Made by a program: the position numbers and the translations under genes. From an uncultured SAR86 cluster bacterium (GTDB lineage: Bacteria; Pseudomonadota; Gammaproteobacteria; Magnimaribacterales; Magnimaribacteraceae), in contig CACNCK010000001.1 of the NCBI GenBank assembly GCA_902618945.1, positions 174,160-238,159 on the forward strand: a stretch of 64,000 bases of DNA, written 5' to 3'. Position 1 is the stretch's first letter, and each line of letters opens with the position of its first letter. Below the pieces are notes generated by a model. The model made no database searches and was not told the DNA's origin. It worked only from the letters and a program-made list of their open reading frames with translations. Positions 16,609 to 24,742 of this stretch are shown one piece after another.

Positions 16609-19600
16609 TTATTTCGTTAACCTTTTAGAGAAATTGAGGGTCAAAAATGGTCTTGTAATTAATCTTATCATTCTTGATGGAAATGCTCTGATAGAATCAG
16701 AAAAGGCAAGAGCACAAGGAGTAACCACAAGTGTCAGGATAGTTGCTACAGTTAATCCAACTACAAGAGATGCGGCCATTTGTTCCCAAAAACTTGTTAT
16801 ATAGGAACCTGATTTAATTGTTCTGTCTATCAGGTCTATGCTGTAACCCAATGCAATGGGCAATAGGCCAGCAATAGTAGTGAATGAAGTTAAAAATACT
16901 GGTCTCAATCTCAAAATTGCACTTCTTAAAGCTAAAGACTTTGTAGTCGAACCAGGGTTATTTCTTTTGAGAAGATTAAAAGTATCAATTAAAACAATAT
17001 TATTGTTAACCACTATGCCTGCCAATGCGACGCAACTTATTCCTGTTTGCAAGGTGCTAAATGATCTATCTAGTATGAGGAGTGAAATGAACACTCCTCC
17101 AAAAGACAAGAGGATGGCAGACAAAACGATATTTGCTTGATAAAAACTATTAAACTGGGCAACCAAAACTATCAGCATAACAAAAAGCATAGTGATAAAG
17201 CCTAGTACAAGAAAATCAGCAGCTTCTTTGTTATATTTATCGAAACCATCAAAATTTACAGTCACGCCCCTACCCAAATCCTCAGCATCCAGCCAATCTT
17301 TAACTTTTTTGATTTGAACTGAAGGTATTGCACCTTCTACGGTATTTGCAGCAATACTATGAACCCTTTTACCACCTTTCCTGGAAATACTTTTTGTTGC
17401 AGGTTGAATATTTGTCTCTACAAAGCTACTTACAGGAACTAAACCTTTCATTGTCTGTACATTTAACTTTTCAAGTTGGTCTATATTTCTTTCAGATTTA
17501 GGAAATCTCACTCTAATATCAACTTCTCTATCTAGATTAAGCGGTCTATATTCTCCTACCTTGATGCCATTAGTTACCATTTGCACGGAAGCGCCAACAT
17601 CACTTAAACCTGCTCCATATTGAGCAGCCTTTGTTCTGTTTATTTCTAATTCCCACTCTATTCCTCTAGTTACTGATGTATCTTCTATATCTTTGAAGCT
17701 TCCCATGCCTTCAAGTTGACTTCTTATTTTTCGAATTGCTGAAATGAGTGCTTGTTCATTATCACCACTAACATTTATTTGAAGAGGTTTGCCTATAGGT
17801 GGACCACCTTTTTCTTCCTCAACTTGAACTATGTAACCAGAAGTATCATTTAATCTTTCACGAAGTAGATCCATAATTTCGAAACCATTTAAATCGGACA
17901 CAGCTTCATCTTCACCATAAAAGTCAATAAACATACCGCCAACTCTATCGGGAGAATTTGAACCACGACCTAGGCCTCTGCTTCCTCCTGAGTTGGACCA
18001 AACAGATAATCTTTCAATTTCTTTCACATCAATTATTTTTTGCTCTGCCTCAATAGCAATATCTCTAATTTCATCTACAGCTAAATTGCCTCTTGCAAGA
18101 ATATCAACTTCAGCGAATTGAGGAGCAACCTGCGGAAAATAAACTATTCCTTTACCATGATGTGACCACAGTCCAATGCATAAAATAATAGCTCCAAGAA
18201 TGATTGAAATAGTTTGTCCAGGTGTATCTAAGTATTTGTTGATCTTTCTAGCATAGATGCCCGAAGCTCCTGATAAACTCAAAGGATCAGAAGACTCTAA
18301 AAGTCTGACATTATTAATTTCTGCTTCAGATTGCTTAGCCAGACCCCCGAACATAGCACCCAAAATAGGAGCAAAAATTAATGAGTAAAGCAGTGATCCT
18401 ACTAGAACACAGAAAACTGTAATTGGCATATCTCTGATGAAAGCACCAAATCCAGGCATAAACATTAGTGGGGTGAATGCAATTAAAGTAGTCGTTGTGG
18501 ATGAAAGAACAGGCCAGAACATTCTAGTAGCTGCTGCGGTGTAAGCTTCAATTCTATTCATACCCTCAGCTAATTTCCGGTCTGCGTACTCTGTTACTAC
18601 TATAGAGCCATCAATCGTCATTCCCATTGAAATCAGCATCCCAAACATGACCATGAAATTGAATTCTTTATCCAAAATCAGAAGCACTAGAAGTGCAAAT
18701 AAATAAGAAAAAGGTATAGCCATTCCAACGAGCATCGAAGTTCTAAAGCCCAAAGCGGCTAATACAACAATCATCACTAAAGCGATTGAAGTCAAAACAT
18801 TGCCTTGAAGTTCAGATATCATTTGGAGAGCAAACTTGGAGTCATCACGTACGAAATTCACATCTACACCTTCAGGAAAAGTCTCTATTTTGTCTTCGAC
18901 CATCTTTCGGATATCGGTAACTGTATCGATAATATTTGTTCCGATTCTTTTTTTAATATCAATAGCAAGAGACTGCTGGCCATTAATTCTTGAATACCCG
19001 CCTCTATCTTTAAAGGTTAGACTTACATCGGCAACATCTTTTAAGGTAACTACAGAAGTTCCTGATACTTTAATTGGTAATGTTTCTATATCTTCTAGGC
19101 TCGAAAATACACTGGGGACATTTACTGCAAATCTTCCTGTCCCAGTATCTTGGAAGCCTGCTGGTATTACACGATTATTATTTGAAACAGCCTGATAAAG
19201 CTGATTCATTGATATGCCGTAAGACTCAAGTTTAGTTTTATCAACTATTGCCTCAATTAAGTCTTCTGGCACTCCGTTTAATTCAGCTTCGAGGACATTA
19301 GGATGTGTTTCGATTAAATCTTGTAGTTCTTGAGTTAGATTTACTAGAACTCTCTGAGGTAGAACTGAACTTGCGACACTTACTGTTAGAACAGGATTAT
19401 CAGTTGAGGTAAATTCTCTTATGGTAGGTTCCCTAGCATCAAGCGGCAATTCAGCTCTAGCTTCGTCGACTTTAACTCGAACATCATAAAGTGCCTCATC
19501 AATATCAACATCTTGATCAAACTCTACAACAACAGCTGCATAGCCAGTTGCTGAAGTTGACCTGATATCTACAACTCCAGATATTGTTCTTAAAGCGTCC

Positions 19601-19806
19601 TCTAGGGGTTTTGCAAGCAATCTTTCGGAGTCTTCAGGAGATACACCTTCAAAGCCAACACCTACGTAAGCACCTGGAAAATTTACTTGAGGTTCTGTTG
19701 CTTTTGGAAGTGCACTGAGAGCAAATAACCCAGAAAGTCCTAATAAAACTAGGATACTAAGTGAAGTTCTGCTTTTTTTTATGGCTCCTGTAATAAAGCT
19801 CTTCAT
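16609..19806 (-). CDS. RND-family efflux permease
   Basis: A 1065-residue inner-membrane proton-driven transporter of the AcrB/MexB superfamily. TM1 is at about 16-34. A periplasmic porter domain follows (PGAYVGVGFEGVSPEDSERLL), with the TM2-TM6 block near 335-480 containing MTIDGSIVVTEYADR (single TM4 acid) and a second porter domain. The TM8-TM12 block has GIVVNNNIVLIDTF where AcrB has its TM10 lysine. Full length is normal. It overlaps the adaptor gene by 4 bp. No TolC-type outer-membrane channel is present in the cluster. The substrate is unknown. Confidence 0.92.
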   Translation of the reverse strand: MKSFITGAIKKSRTSLSILVLLGLSGLFALSALPKATEPQVNFPGAYVGVGFEGVSPEDSERLLAKPLEDALRTISGVVDIRSTSATGYAAVVVEFDQDVDIDEALYDVRVKVDEARAELPLDAREPTIREFTSTDNPVLTVSVASSVLPQRVLVNLTQELQDLIETHPNVLEAELNGVPEDLIEAIVDKTKLESYGISMNQLYQAVSNNNRVIPAGFQDTGTGRFAVNVPSVFSSLEDIETLPIKVSGTSVVTLKDVADVSLTFKDRGGYSRINGQQSLAIDIKKRIGTNIIDTVTDIRKMVEDKIETFPEGVDVNFVRDDSKFALQMISELQGNVLTSIALVMIVVLAALGFRTSMLVGMAIPFSYLFALLVLLILDKEFNFMVMFGMLISMGMTIDGSIVVTEYADRKLAEGMNRIEAYTAAATRMFWPVLSSTTTTLIAFTPLMFMPGFGAFIRDMPITVFCVLVGSLLYSLIFAPILGAMFGGLAKQSEAEINNVRLLESSDPLSLSGASGIYARKINKYLDTPGQTISIILGAIILCIGLWSHHGKGIVYFPQVAPQFAEVDILARGNLAVDEIRDIAIEAEQKIIDVKEIERLSVWSNSGGSRGLGRGSNSPDRVGGMFIDFYGEDEAVSDLNGFEIMDLLRERLNDTSGYIVQVEEEKGGPPIGKPLQINVSGDNEQALISAIRKIRSQLEGMGSFKDIEDTSVTRGIEWELEINRTKAAQYGAGLSDVGASVQMVTNGIKVGEYRPLNLDREVDIRVRFPKSERNIDQLEKLNVQTMKGLVPVSSFVETNIQPATKSISRKGGKRVHSIAANTVEGAIPSVQIKKVKDWLDAEDLGRGVTVNFDGFDKYNKEAADFLVLGFITMLFVMLIVLVAQFNSFYQANIVLSAILLSFGGVFISLLILDRSFSTLQTGISCVALAGIVVNNNIVLIDTFNLLKRNNPGSTTKSLALRSAILRLRPVFLTSFTTIAGLLPIALGYSIDLIDRTIKSGSYITSFWEQMAASLVVGLTVATILTLVVTPCALAFSDSIRAFPSRMIRLITRPFLTLNFSKRLTK

Positions 19807-20708
19807 ACATCAGGAGAAAATGATTCCTTAACGTTTACGGTTTGTCCTTGAAAGACATATTCTTGACCTAAAGTAATGATCCTAGCTTCTTCACCTAAAC
19901 CAGAAATCCACATACCTGTATTTGTGTCTTCAAGTATTTTAATTTCTTTAAATTCAACTCTATTTTCGGAGGTAACAGTTCTTACTCCAAGTTTTCCTTG
20001 GTCATTTAGAGATAATATAGCTGGTGATATTTTATGAGCAGGCTCTTCTTTTCCTTTTATAAAGATCTCTGCTGATACACCATCTCTGATGCTTCTGTCA
20101 TTGTTTTCGACACTAATTTCGACTCTGAATGTTCTCGTATTTTTGTCTGCAGACGAAGCTATAAAAGTGACTTGACCCTTAATAAATCTGCCAGAAATTA
20201 ATTTGGCTGTTGCTTCTGAGCCTAATTGAATCTGTGCAATATCTTTTTCTGCTATATCAGCAACTACTAACATTGGATCAGGATCAATCAATGAAGCACA
20301 AACGGCTCCAGTATTTAAAAAATCACCCTCGTCAACTCTTAAACTTTCAAGGTACCCTGAAAAGGGTGCAACTATTTTAGGATAAGCTTCTCTGCCTGCA
20401 ATATATAGTTGGCAGATTAGGTCTCCTTCTTTTACAAAGTCGCCTTGTTGTGCAGGTCGAGCTATTACTCTACCGCTTACTTCAGCCCTGACTTGTACAA
20501 ATTTATCAGCTTCAGTAAATCCACTTGATTTGAGTATTTGAGACTTACTAGTAGCTTTGCTATTGAGAATAGTCACAGAAGATAAAGTATCTAAAGAAGA
20601 GTCTTTTTTTTCAAAAGTCTCCTCTTGTACTAAGCTACCAGAGATCATCCATATGACTAAAAAGGATGCAAGGATCGAAGCGGTCTTGTAAGTTTGTTTG
20701 ATTTTCAT
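19803..20708 (-). CDS. RND periplasmic adaptor lacking the alpha-hairpin
   Basis: A 301-residue membrane-fusion protein with an N-terminal signal anchor (about 8-27). The two lipoyl half-motifs are VRAEVSGRVIA...EGDLICQL (73-101) and KIVAPFSGYLESLRVDEGDFL (111-131). They are normally separated by a coiled-coil hairpin of some 60-70 residues; here about 10 residues lie between them. A beta-barrel and membrane-proximal domain follow. The 4 bp overlap with the permease gene shows they act together. A promoter with a palindromic operator-like site lies just upstream (20720-20759). Confidence 0.88.
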   Translation of the reverse strand: MKIKQTYKTASILASFLVIWMISGSLVQEETFEKKDSSLDTLSSVTILNSKATSKSQILKSSGFTEADKFVQVRAEVSGRVIARPAQQGDFVKEGDLICQLYIAGREAYPKIVAPFSGYLESLRVDEGDFLNTGAVCASLIDPDPMLVVADIAEKDIAQIQLGSEATAKLISGRFIKGQVTFIASSADKNTRTFRVEISVENNDRSIRDGVSAEIFIKGKEEPAHKISPAILSLNDQGKLGVRTVTSENRVEFKEIKILEDTNTGMWISGLGEEARIITLGQEYVFQGQTVNVKESFSPDV

Positions 20709-20719
20709 AAGATCTATAG

Positions 20720-20741
20720 GTGTTATACATAACTATAACAC
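20720..20741 (-). promoter_or_regulatory. Palindromic operator-like site over the RND operon promoter
   Basis: GTGTTATA-N6-TATAACAC is a perfect 8+8 bp inverted repeat, 11 bp upstream of the adaptor ATG. On the minus strand it covers a -10-like TATAGT (20732-20737) spaced 16 bp from a -35-like TTTACA (20754-20759). A dimeric repressor such as a TetR or MarR type would fit, but no regulator gene is adjacent. Confidence 0.6.
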
Positions 20742-20759
20742 TAAAATACCTTATGTAAA
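20732..20759 (-). promoter_or_regulatory. Candidate promoter of the RND adaptor-permease operon
   Basis: Reading leftward: TTTACA, a 16 bp spacer, then TATAGT. The -35 box abuts the stop codon of the DnaT-like gene, so the operon can be transcribed independently of it. The predicted transcript would begin about 15 bp before the ATG. Confidence 0.5.
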
Positions 20760-20760
20760 A

Positions 20761-21807
20761 CTATATTTTGTGCTTTTCTTTTAGTTTTTTAAAATTTTCC
20801 TGAAGTGTTTCGGCATCTAACTTTTTTGAAGGTTTTGCTGATATGTTATCTTGTATCTCCCAGCTAGATTCGATTCTTTTATCGATTTGTTTGGATAATT
20901 GAGGTATTTGATCTTTATTTGCTCTTTCCCACTTATATTTGACGTGTTGAAGAAATTTGCTATTCCAAGAGTTTAGAGCCTGTCCTGACTCTTTCCAGTA
21001 CATTACGAACTCTAGCTTTGCATTTTCTGCAAATTCTTTTGGGATCTCCGTCATTTCAAGAATGTCAAAGAAATCTGAATTAGGGTTCCAATCTGATGTC
21101 ATAACTGATGGTGAGTTATCGTTTTCTTTAATCTCTTTGAATCTTCCCCATTGCCTTCGTATATGTGCAATAAATTTGCTATTCCAAATGTCAGATTCTT
21201 CCTTACGTTCTGTCCAATAGAGCACAAATTCAGGAACTTCCTTATCAATGAAATCTTCATTTATTCCAGAATTTATCAGTATTTCCTTGGCATCCACATC
21301 CGGAACCCAATTTTTATCGATGGGCTTAGTTTTCAACTTTTTGTTATCTTCAACTTCCTTATGACGCCACTTTTTGATTACAAATCTTAGAAATTTTACT
21401 CCCCAGTTTGTATCCGTCTCATTGCGTTCCTGATTAAGTTGCTTGAAATCATCAATCTGGAGATTTGCAAAATCCTCTGGAATACCATACTCATTAATTT
21501 GATCTATGACATCTTTATCAGGTACCCATTTATCTCTATTGTTAGTTGGAGTTTTTTTATTATGTTTTTTTGATGAAAAATGAGGCACTCCATCAACGAT
21601 CGTCTTGTTGATAAGACCTGTTTTAGTAAGTTGAGTAAGGACTTCCAAGATTCTTTCATCTGACCAAAAAGAAATATCTGAACAAATTTCTTGCAAAGAA
21701 ACTTGGCCCTGAAGCTTCTCTTCCTGTTTTAAATGCTCGAGTAAAACTGCTTCTTCCAAGCCTATTGTGTTGGCGATTTCTTTTGAGAAAGTTATCTTTG
21801 AAGTCAT
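20761..21807 (-). CDS. Protein with three tandem DnaT-type DNA-binding domains
   Basis: A 348-residue hydrophilic protein. Residues 1-80 look like a winged-helix domain (EEAVLLEHLKQEE, then ILEVLTQLTKTGLI and VPHFSS). Three repeats follow, each opening with W-x-P-(D/N)-x-D and closing with W-(N/G)-x-KF-x5-W: Trp94-Trp147, Trp167-Trp220 and Trp240-Trp293, with an exact 73-residue period. The core resembles the C-terminal single-strand-DNA-binding domain of the primosomal protein DnaT, which normally occurs once. A role in replication restart or DNA binding is inferred. It lies 54 bp downstream of aroG. The gene and domain calls are firm; the function is not. Confidence 0.8.
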   Translation of the reverse strand: MTSKITFSKEIANTIGLEEAVLLEHLKQEEKLQGQVSLQEICSDISFWSDERILEVLTQLTKTGLINKTIVDGVPHFSSKKHNKKTPTNNRDKWVPDKDVIDQINEYGIPEDFANLQIDDFKQLNQERNETDTNWGVKFLRFVIKKWRHKEVEDNKKLKTKPIDKNWVPDVDAKEILINSGINEDFIDKEVPEFVLYWTERKEESDIWNSKFIAHIRRQWGRFKEIKENDNSPSVMTSDWNPNSDFFDILEMTEIPKEFAENAKLEFVMYWKESGQALNSWNSKFLQHVKYKWERANKDQIPQLSKQIDKRIESSWEIQDNISAKPSKKLDAETLQENFKKLKEKHKI

Positions 21808-21820
21808 GAATTACGAATCA

Positions 21821-21841
21821 CTAGATTAATTTATCATCTAG
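21821..21841. repeat. Inverted repeat between aroG and the DnaT-like gene
   Basis: CTAGAT and ATCTAG flank a 9 bp AT-rich centre in the 54 bp gap. No T-run follows in either direction, so it does not look like an intrinsic terminator. It could be a processing hairpin, an operator, or chance. Confidence 0.4.
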
Positions 21842-21861
21842 ATCTTAACAAGAACAATAGG

Positions 21862-22911
21862 TTAGTTATTTCTAATTCTTACAGAATCAGCCAATTTGTG
21901 AAGACAATCTTTAGTATCTTGCCAGTTGATACATGCATCAGTAATACTTTTTCCATATGTCAGGTTATTTAAATCATCGGCCTTTTGATTTCCTTCCTCT
22001 ATATTGCTCTCTATCATGACTCCAGTAATTCTTGTCTCACCTGACTTTATCTGAGAAGCAATGTTATCGCATACATCTATCTGTTTTTTGTGCTGTTTAC
22101 TGCTGTTTCCATGACTCATATCAACCATGATTGAATCTTCAAGAGAGTTTGATTTTAGAATCTCAGAAGTTTGATCTATAAACTCTTTTTTATAATTCGG
22201 GTCTTTTCCTCCTCTAAGAATAACGTGACAGTCTTTATTACCAGAAGAAGAAAATATCGCTGCTTTACCTTCTTTTGTGACTGATAGAAATTTGTGAGGA
22301 TGTAGGGCAGATCCTATGGCATCAGCAGCTACCTGAATACCACCGTTTGTTGCGTTTTTAAAGCCAATAGGACAGGAAGAACCGGAGGCAAGCTCCCTAT
22401 GGATTTGACTCTCTGTAGTTCTAGCACCTATGGCTCCCCAGGAGATTAAATCAGCTATATATTGGGGCGTTATAACATCTAAAAATTCTGTTCCAGCAGG
22501 CATACCTAAATCATTTATATCTCTTAAAAGTTGCCTTGACACAGATAAACCTTTATCAATGTTGAAAGAATTATCCAGATCCGGATCATTAATAAGGCCT
22601 TTCCAGCCAACAGTTGTTCTTGGTTTCTCGAAATACACTCTCATAATAATCAGAAGTTCTTTTTCTAGAGCTTTCTTTTCTTTGAGTAAAAGGTTTGCAT
22701 ATTCCATAGCGGACTCAGTATCATGGATAGAACATGGCCCAACAACGACTGCTAATCTTTTATCTTTTTTACTGAGTATTTGAGAAAATTCTTTTCTAGA
22801 ATTGAAAACTGTTTGGGAAGAAAAATCTGAAATTGGTTGTTTATCCAATAAAGTGCTTGCAGAAATTACTTCCTGCCTTCCTGAGATTCTTAAATCACTT
22901 GTCTTATGCAT
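21862..22911 (-). CDS. aroG: 3-deoxy-7-phosphoheptulonate synthase, class I (AroF/G/H family)
   Basis: A 349-residue DAHP synthase that condenses PEP with erythrose 4-phosphate in the first shikimate step. Motifs: AVVVGPCSIHD, MRVYFEKPRTTVGWKGLINDP split over about residues 91-111, PAGTEFLD, GARTTESQIHRELASG, GFKNATNG and VDMSHGNSSK. The N-terminal extension of the feedback-regulated type I alpha class is present. Which aromatic amino acid inhibits it cannot be read here. Later pathway genes (aroA, pheA, tyrA, hisC) are 12 kb away. No clear ribosome site precedes the ATG. Confidence 0.95.
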   Translation of the reverse strand: MHKTSDLRISGRQEVISASTLLDKQPISDFSSQTVFNSRKEFSQILSKKDKRLAVVVGPCSIHDTESAMEYANLLLKEKKALEKELLIIMRVYFEKPRTTVGWKGLINDPDLDNSFNIDKGLSVSRQLLRDINDLGMPAGTEFLDVITPQYIADLISWGAIGARTTESQIHRELASGSSCPIGFKNATNGGIQVAADAIGSALHPHKFLSVTKEGKAAIFSSSGNKDCHVILRGGKDPNYKKEFIDQTSEILKSNSLEDSIMVDMSHGNSSKQHKKQIDVCDNIASQIKSGETRITGVMIESNIEEGNQKADDLNNLTYGKSITDACINWQDTKDCLHKLADSVRIRNN

Positions 22912-23045
22912 GCTTAAAATTTAATCGGAGGTGCATTCTACATCTATTGTCGTCAGAATAAAGCATGAAAGTGTTAAGATACTGGCCAATTACGTACTTT
23001 ATCTACTTAAAAATAACCTGAAAATTAACTAAAAATTTTGAAAAA
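22912..23045. promoter_or_regulatory. Divergent aroG/nadE intergenic region
   Basis: This 134 bp AT-rich gap must carry promoters for both genes. A TAGAAT-like -10 is visible leftward, but no -35 box pairs well with it. I see no attenuator, leader peptide or TrpR/TyrR-like palindrome, and neither start codon has a Shine-Dalgarno sequence. Confidence 0.35.
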
Positions 23046-24677
23046 ATGATATCCAAGAAAATTTCTGTAGGCATTATTCAAGAAAATCCCATAGTCGGAG
23101 ATATAGCTGGAAACTTGGAGCTGGCAAAAAACTCTATTTCTAAGCTCTCTAAAGAATCCTCTCCAGATATATTCTTGCTAACGGAGATGTTTATAACTGG
23201 CTATCCCCCCGAAGATCTTATTTTAAGAGAGGATTTACTTGATCAAGCTTATGAAGCAATTAATGAGCTTAGTAATTTTAGACCTGAAAGTTTCGTTGTA
23301 ATTGGTTATCCAAAGAAAGAGGGAGATTCAATTTTTAATTGTGCCGGTGTGCTCAGAAGTAATTCGATTATCACCGAATATAAAAAACAAGAATTACCAA
23401 ATTATGAGGTATTTGACGAAAAAAGATATTTTCAACCAGGTGATAGTCCAGGAATCTTTGAGGTAAATGGTTTCAGAGTAGGCCTTTCTGTATGTGAAGA
23501 TATATGGCATCAAAAGGTAATAACGCAATTACATGAGAAAGAAGCTGACTTAGTCTTAAACATCAATGCTTCTCCATTTCATCTTAATAAAATACTAGAA
23601 AGAAAGAATTTAATTTCAGGTCATGCATCCAAATTCTCAATGCCTATTGTTTATGCTAACCAAGTAGGAGGACAGGATGAATTGGTATTTGATGGCACTT
23701 CGATGGCAATGGATAGTCAAGGCAAGCAAGTGTTGCAACTTGCCAAATTTGAAGAAGATCAAGCAGTAGTAAGTTTTTCATCCCAACATGATGGGAATAT
23801 ATTGAGTGATAAAAATGAAGTTATACCTGAGGATTCAGAGCTTGAAGAGGTTTATAAAGCTTTGGTTTTAGGCGCGAAAGATTATATTAATAAAAATAAA
23901 TTTCCTGGAGTATTGATAGGCTCTTCTGGAGGCATAGATTCCGCTTTAACTGCAGTCATAGCAGCAGATGCAATTGGATCTGAAAATGTAAGAAGTTTTA
24001 TGATGCCCTTCAAGTTTACTTCTGACATGAGTGTTGAAGATGCTAATAGGCTAGCAGAAAACTTAGGGATAAAACATTCTATTATTCCTATAGGAGAAAT
24101 ATATGATTCTTTTCAAAGTAGCCTTGAATGTGAATTTAAAGGACTTGAACCTGATATTACTGAAGAAAATTTACAATCAAGGTGCAGGGGGGTCATCTTG
24201 ATGGCCTTGTCAAATAAATCCGGGGAAATAGTTTTAACTACAGGCAACAAAAGCGAAACAGCTGTCGGATATTCTACACTCTATGGCGACACTGCTGGAG
24301 GTTTTGGGGTTTTGAAAGATGTGCCTAAAACTTTAGTTTATGAACTCGCTAGATATAGAAATACAATTTCTAAAGTTATACCTGAAAGAATTATTGAGAG
24401 GCCACCAAGTGCTGAACTTGCACCAGATCAACAAGATAGCGATAGTCTTCCCGATTATGACACTCTAGATAAAATAATAGAGCTATACGTAGAACAAGAT
24501 AAAAGTAAAAAGGAAATCGAAGAGTCAGGAATTGAAAGAAGTATTTTAAATAAGGTAATAAGATTAATTGATTTTAGTGAATACAAAAGACGGCAGGCAC
24601 CGCTTGGAGTAAAGATAACTTCAAGAGGTTTTGGAAAGGACAGAAGATATCCCATTACTAATAAGTTTTTAAAATAA
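23046..24677 (+). CDS. nadE: Glutamine-dependent NAD+ synthetase
   Basis: A 543-residue two-domain enzyme that amidates nicotinic acid adenine dinucleotide. N-terminal nitrilase-type glutaminase domain (about 1-265) with Glu in LLTEMFITGYPPEDL and Cys in GLSVCEDIWH. C-terminal synthetase domain has the ATP pyrophosphatase loop GSSGGIDSALTAVIAADAIG and TTGNKSETAVGYSTLYGD. This is the glutamine-using form, unlike the ammonia-only NadE of E. coli. The start at ATG 23046 gives a natural N-terminus (KISVGIIQENPIVGDI), although no ribosome site is visible. Confidence 0.95.
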   Translation: MISKKISVGIIQENPIVGDIAGNLELAKNSISKLSKESSPDIFLLTEMFITGYPPEDLILREDLLDQAYEAINELSNFRPESFVVIGYPKKEGDSIFNCAGVLRSNSIITEYKKQELPNYEVFDEKRYFQPGDSPGIFEVNGFRVGLSVCEDIWHQKVITQLHEKEADLVLNINASPFHLNKILERKNLISGHASKFSMPIVYANQVGGQDELVFDGTSMAMDSQGKQVLQLAKFEEDQAVVSFSSQHDGNILSDKNEVIPEDSELEEVYKALVLGAKDYINKNKFPGVLIGSSGGIDSALTAVIAADAIGSENVRSFMMPFKFTSDMSVEDANRLAENLGIKHSIIPIGEIYDSFQSSLECEFKGLEPDITEENLQSRCRGVILMALSNKSGEIVLTTGNKSETAVGYSTLYGDTAGGFGVLKDVPKTLVYELARYRNTISKVIPERIIERPPSAELAPDQQDSDSLPDYDTLDKIIELYVEQDKSKKEIEESGIERSILNKVIRLIDFSEYKRRQAPLGVKITSRGFGKDRRYPITNKFLK

Positions 24678-24707
24678 GGCTTATTTCCTCAAAGGCAGAT
24701 AAGTGGC

Positions 24708-24713
24708 TATAAT
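24708..24713 (+). promoter_or_regulatory. Candidate -10 box upstream of scpA
   Basis: A consensus TATAAT sits 30 bp before the scpA ATG, with a weak TTCCTC at -35 spacing 17. It lies in the only sizeable gap (65 bp) of the nadE-scpA-scpB-rluB run, so it probably drives scpAB-rluB. Confidence 0.45.
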
Positions 24714-24742
24714 ATAGGATCAATACATAAGTATTGGAAAAA

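Noticed and set aside
22927-22932. GGAGGT on the plus strand in the aroG/nadE gap, suggesting a hidden small gene
   Set aside because: No start codon at proper spacing opens more than a few codons.
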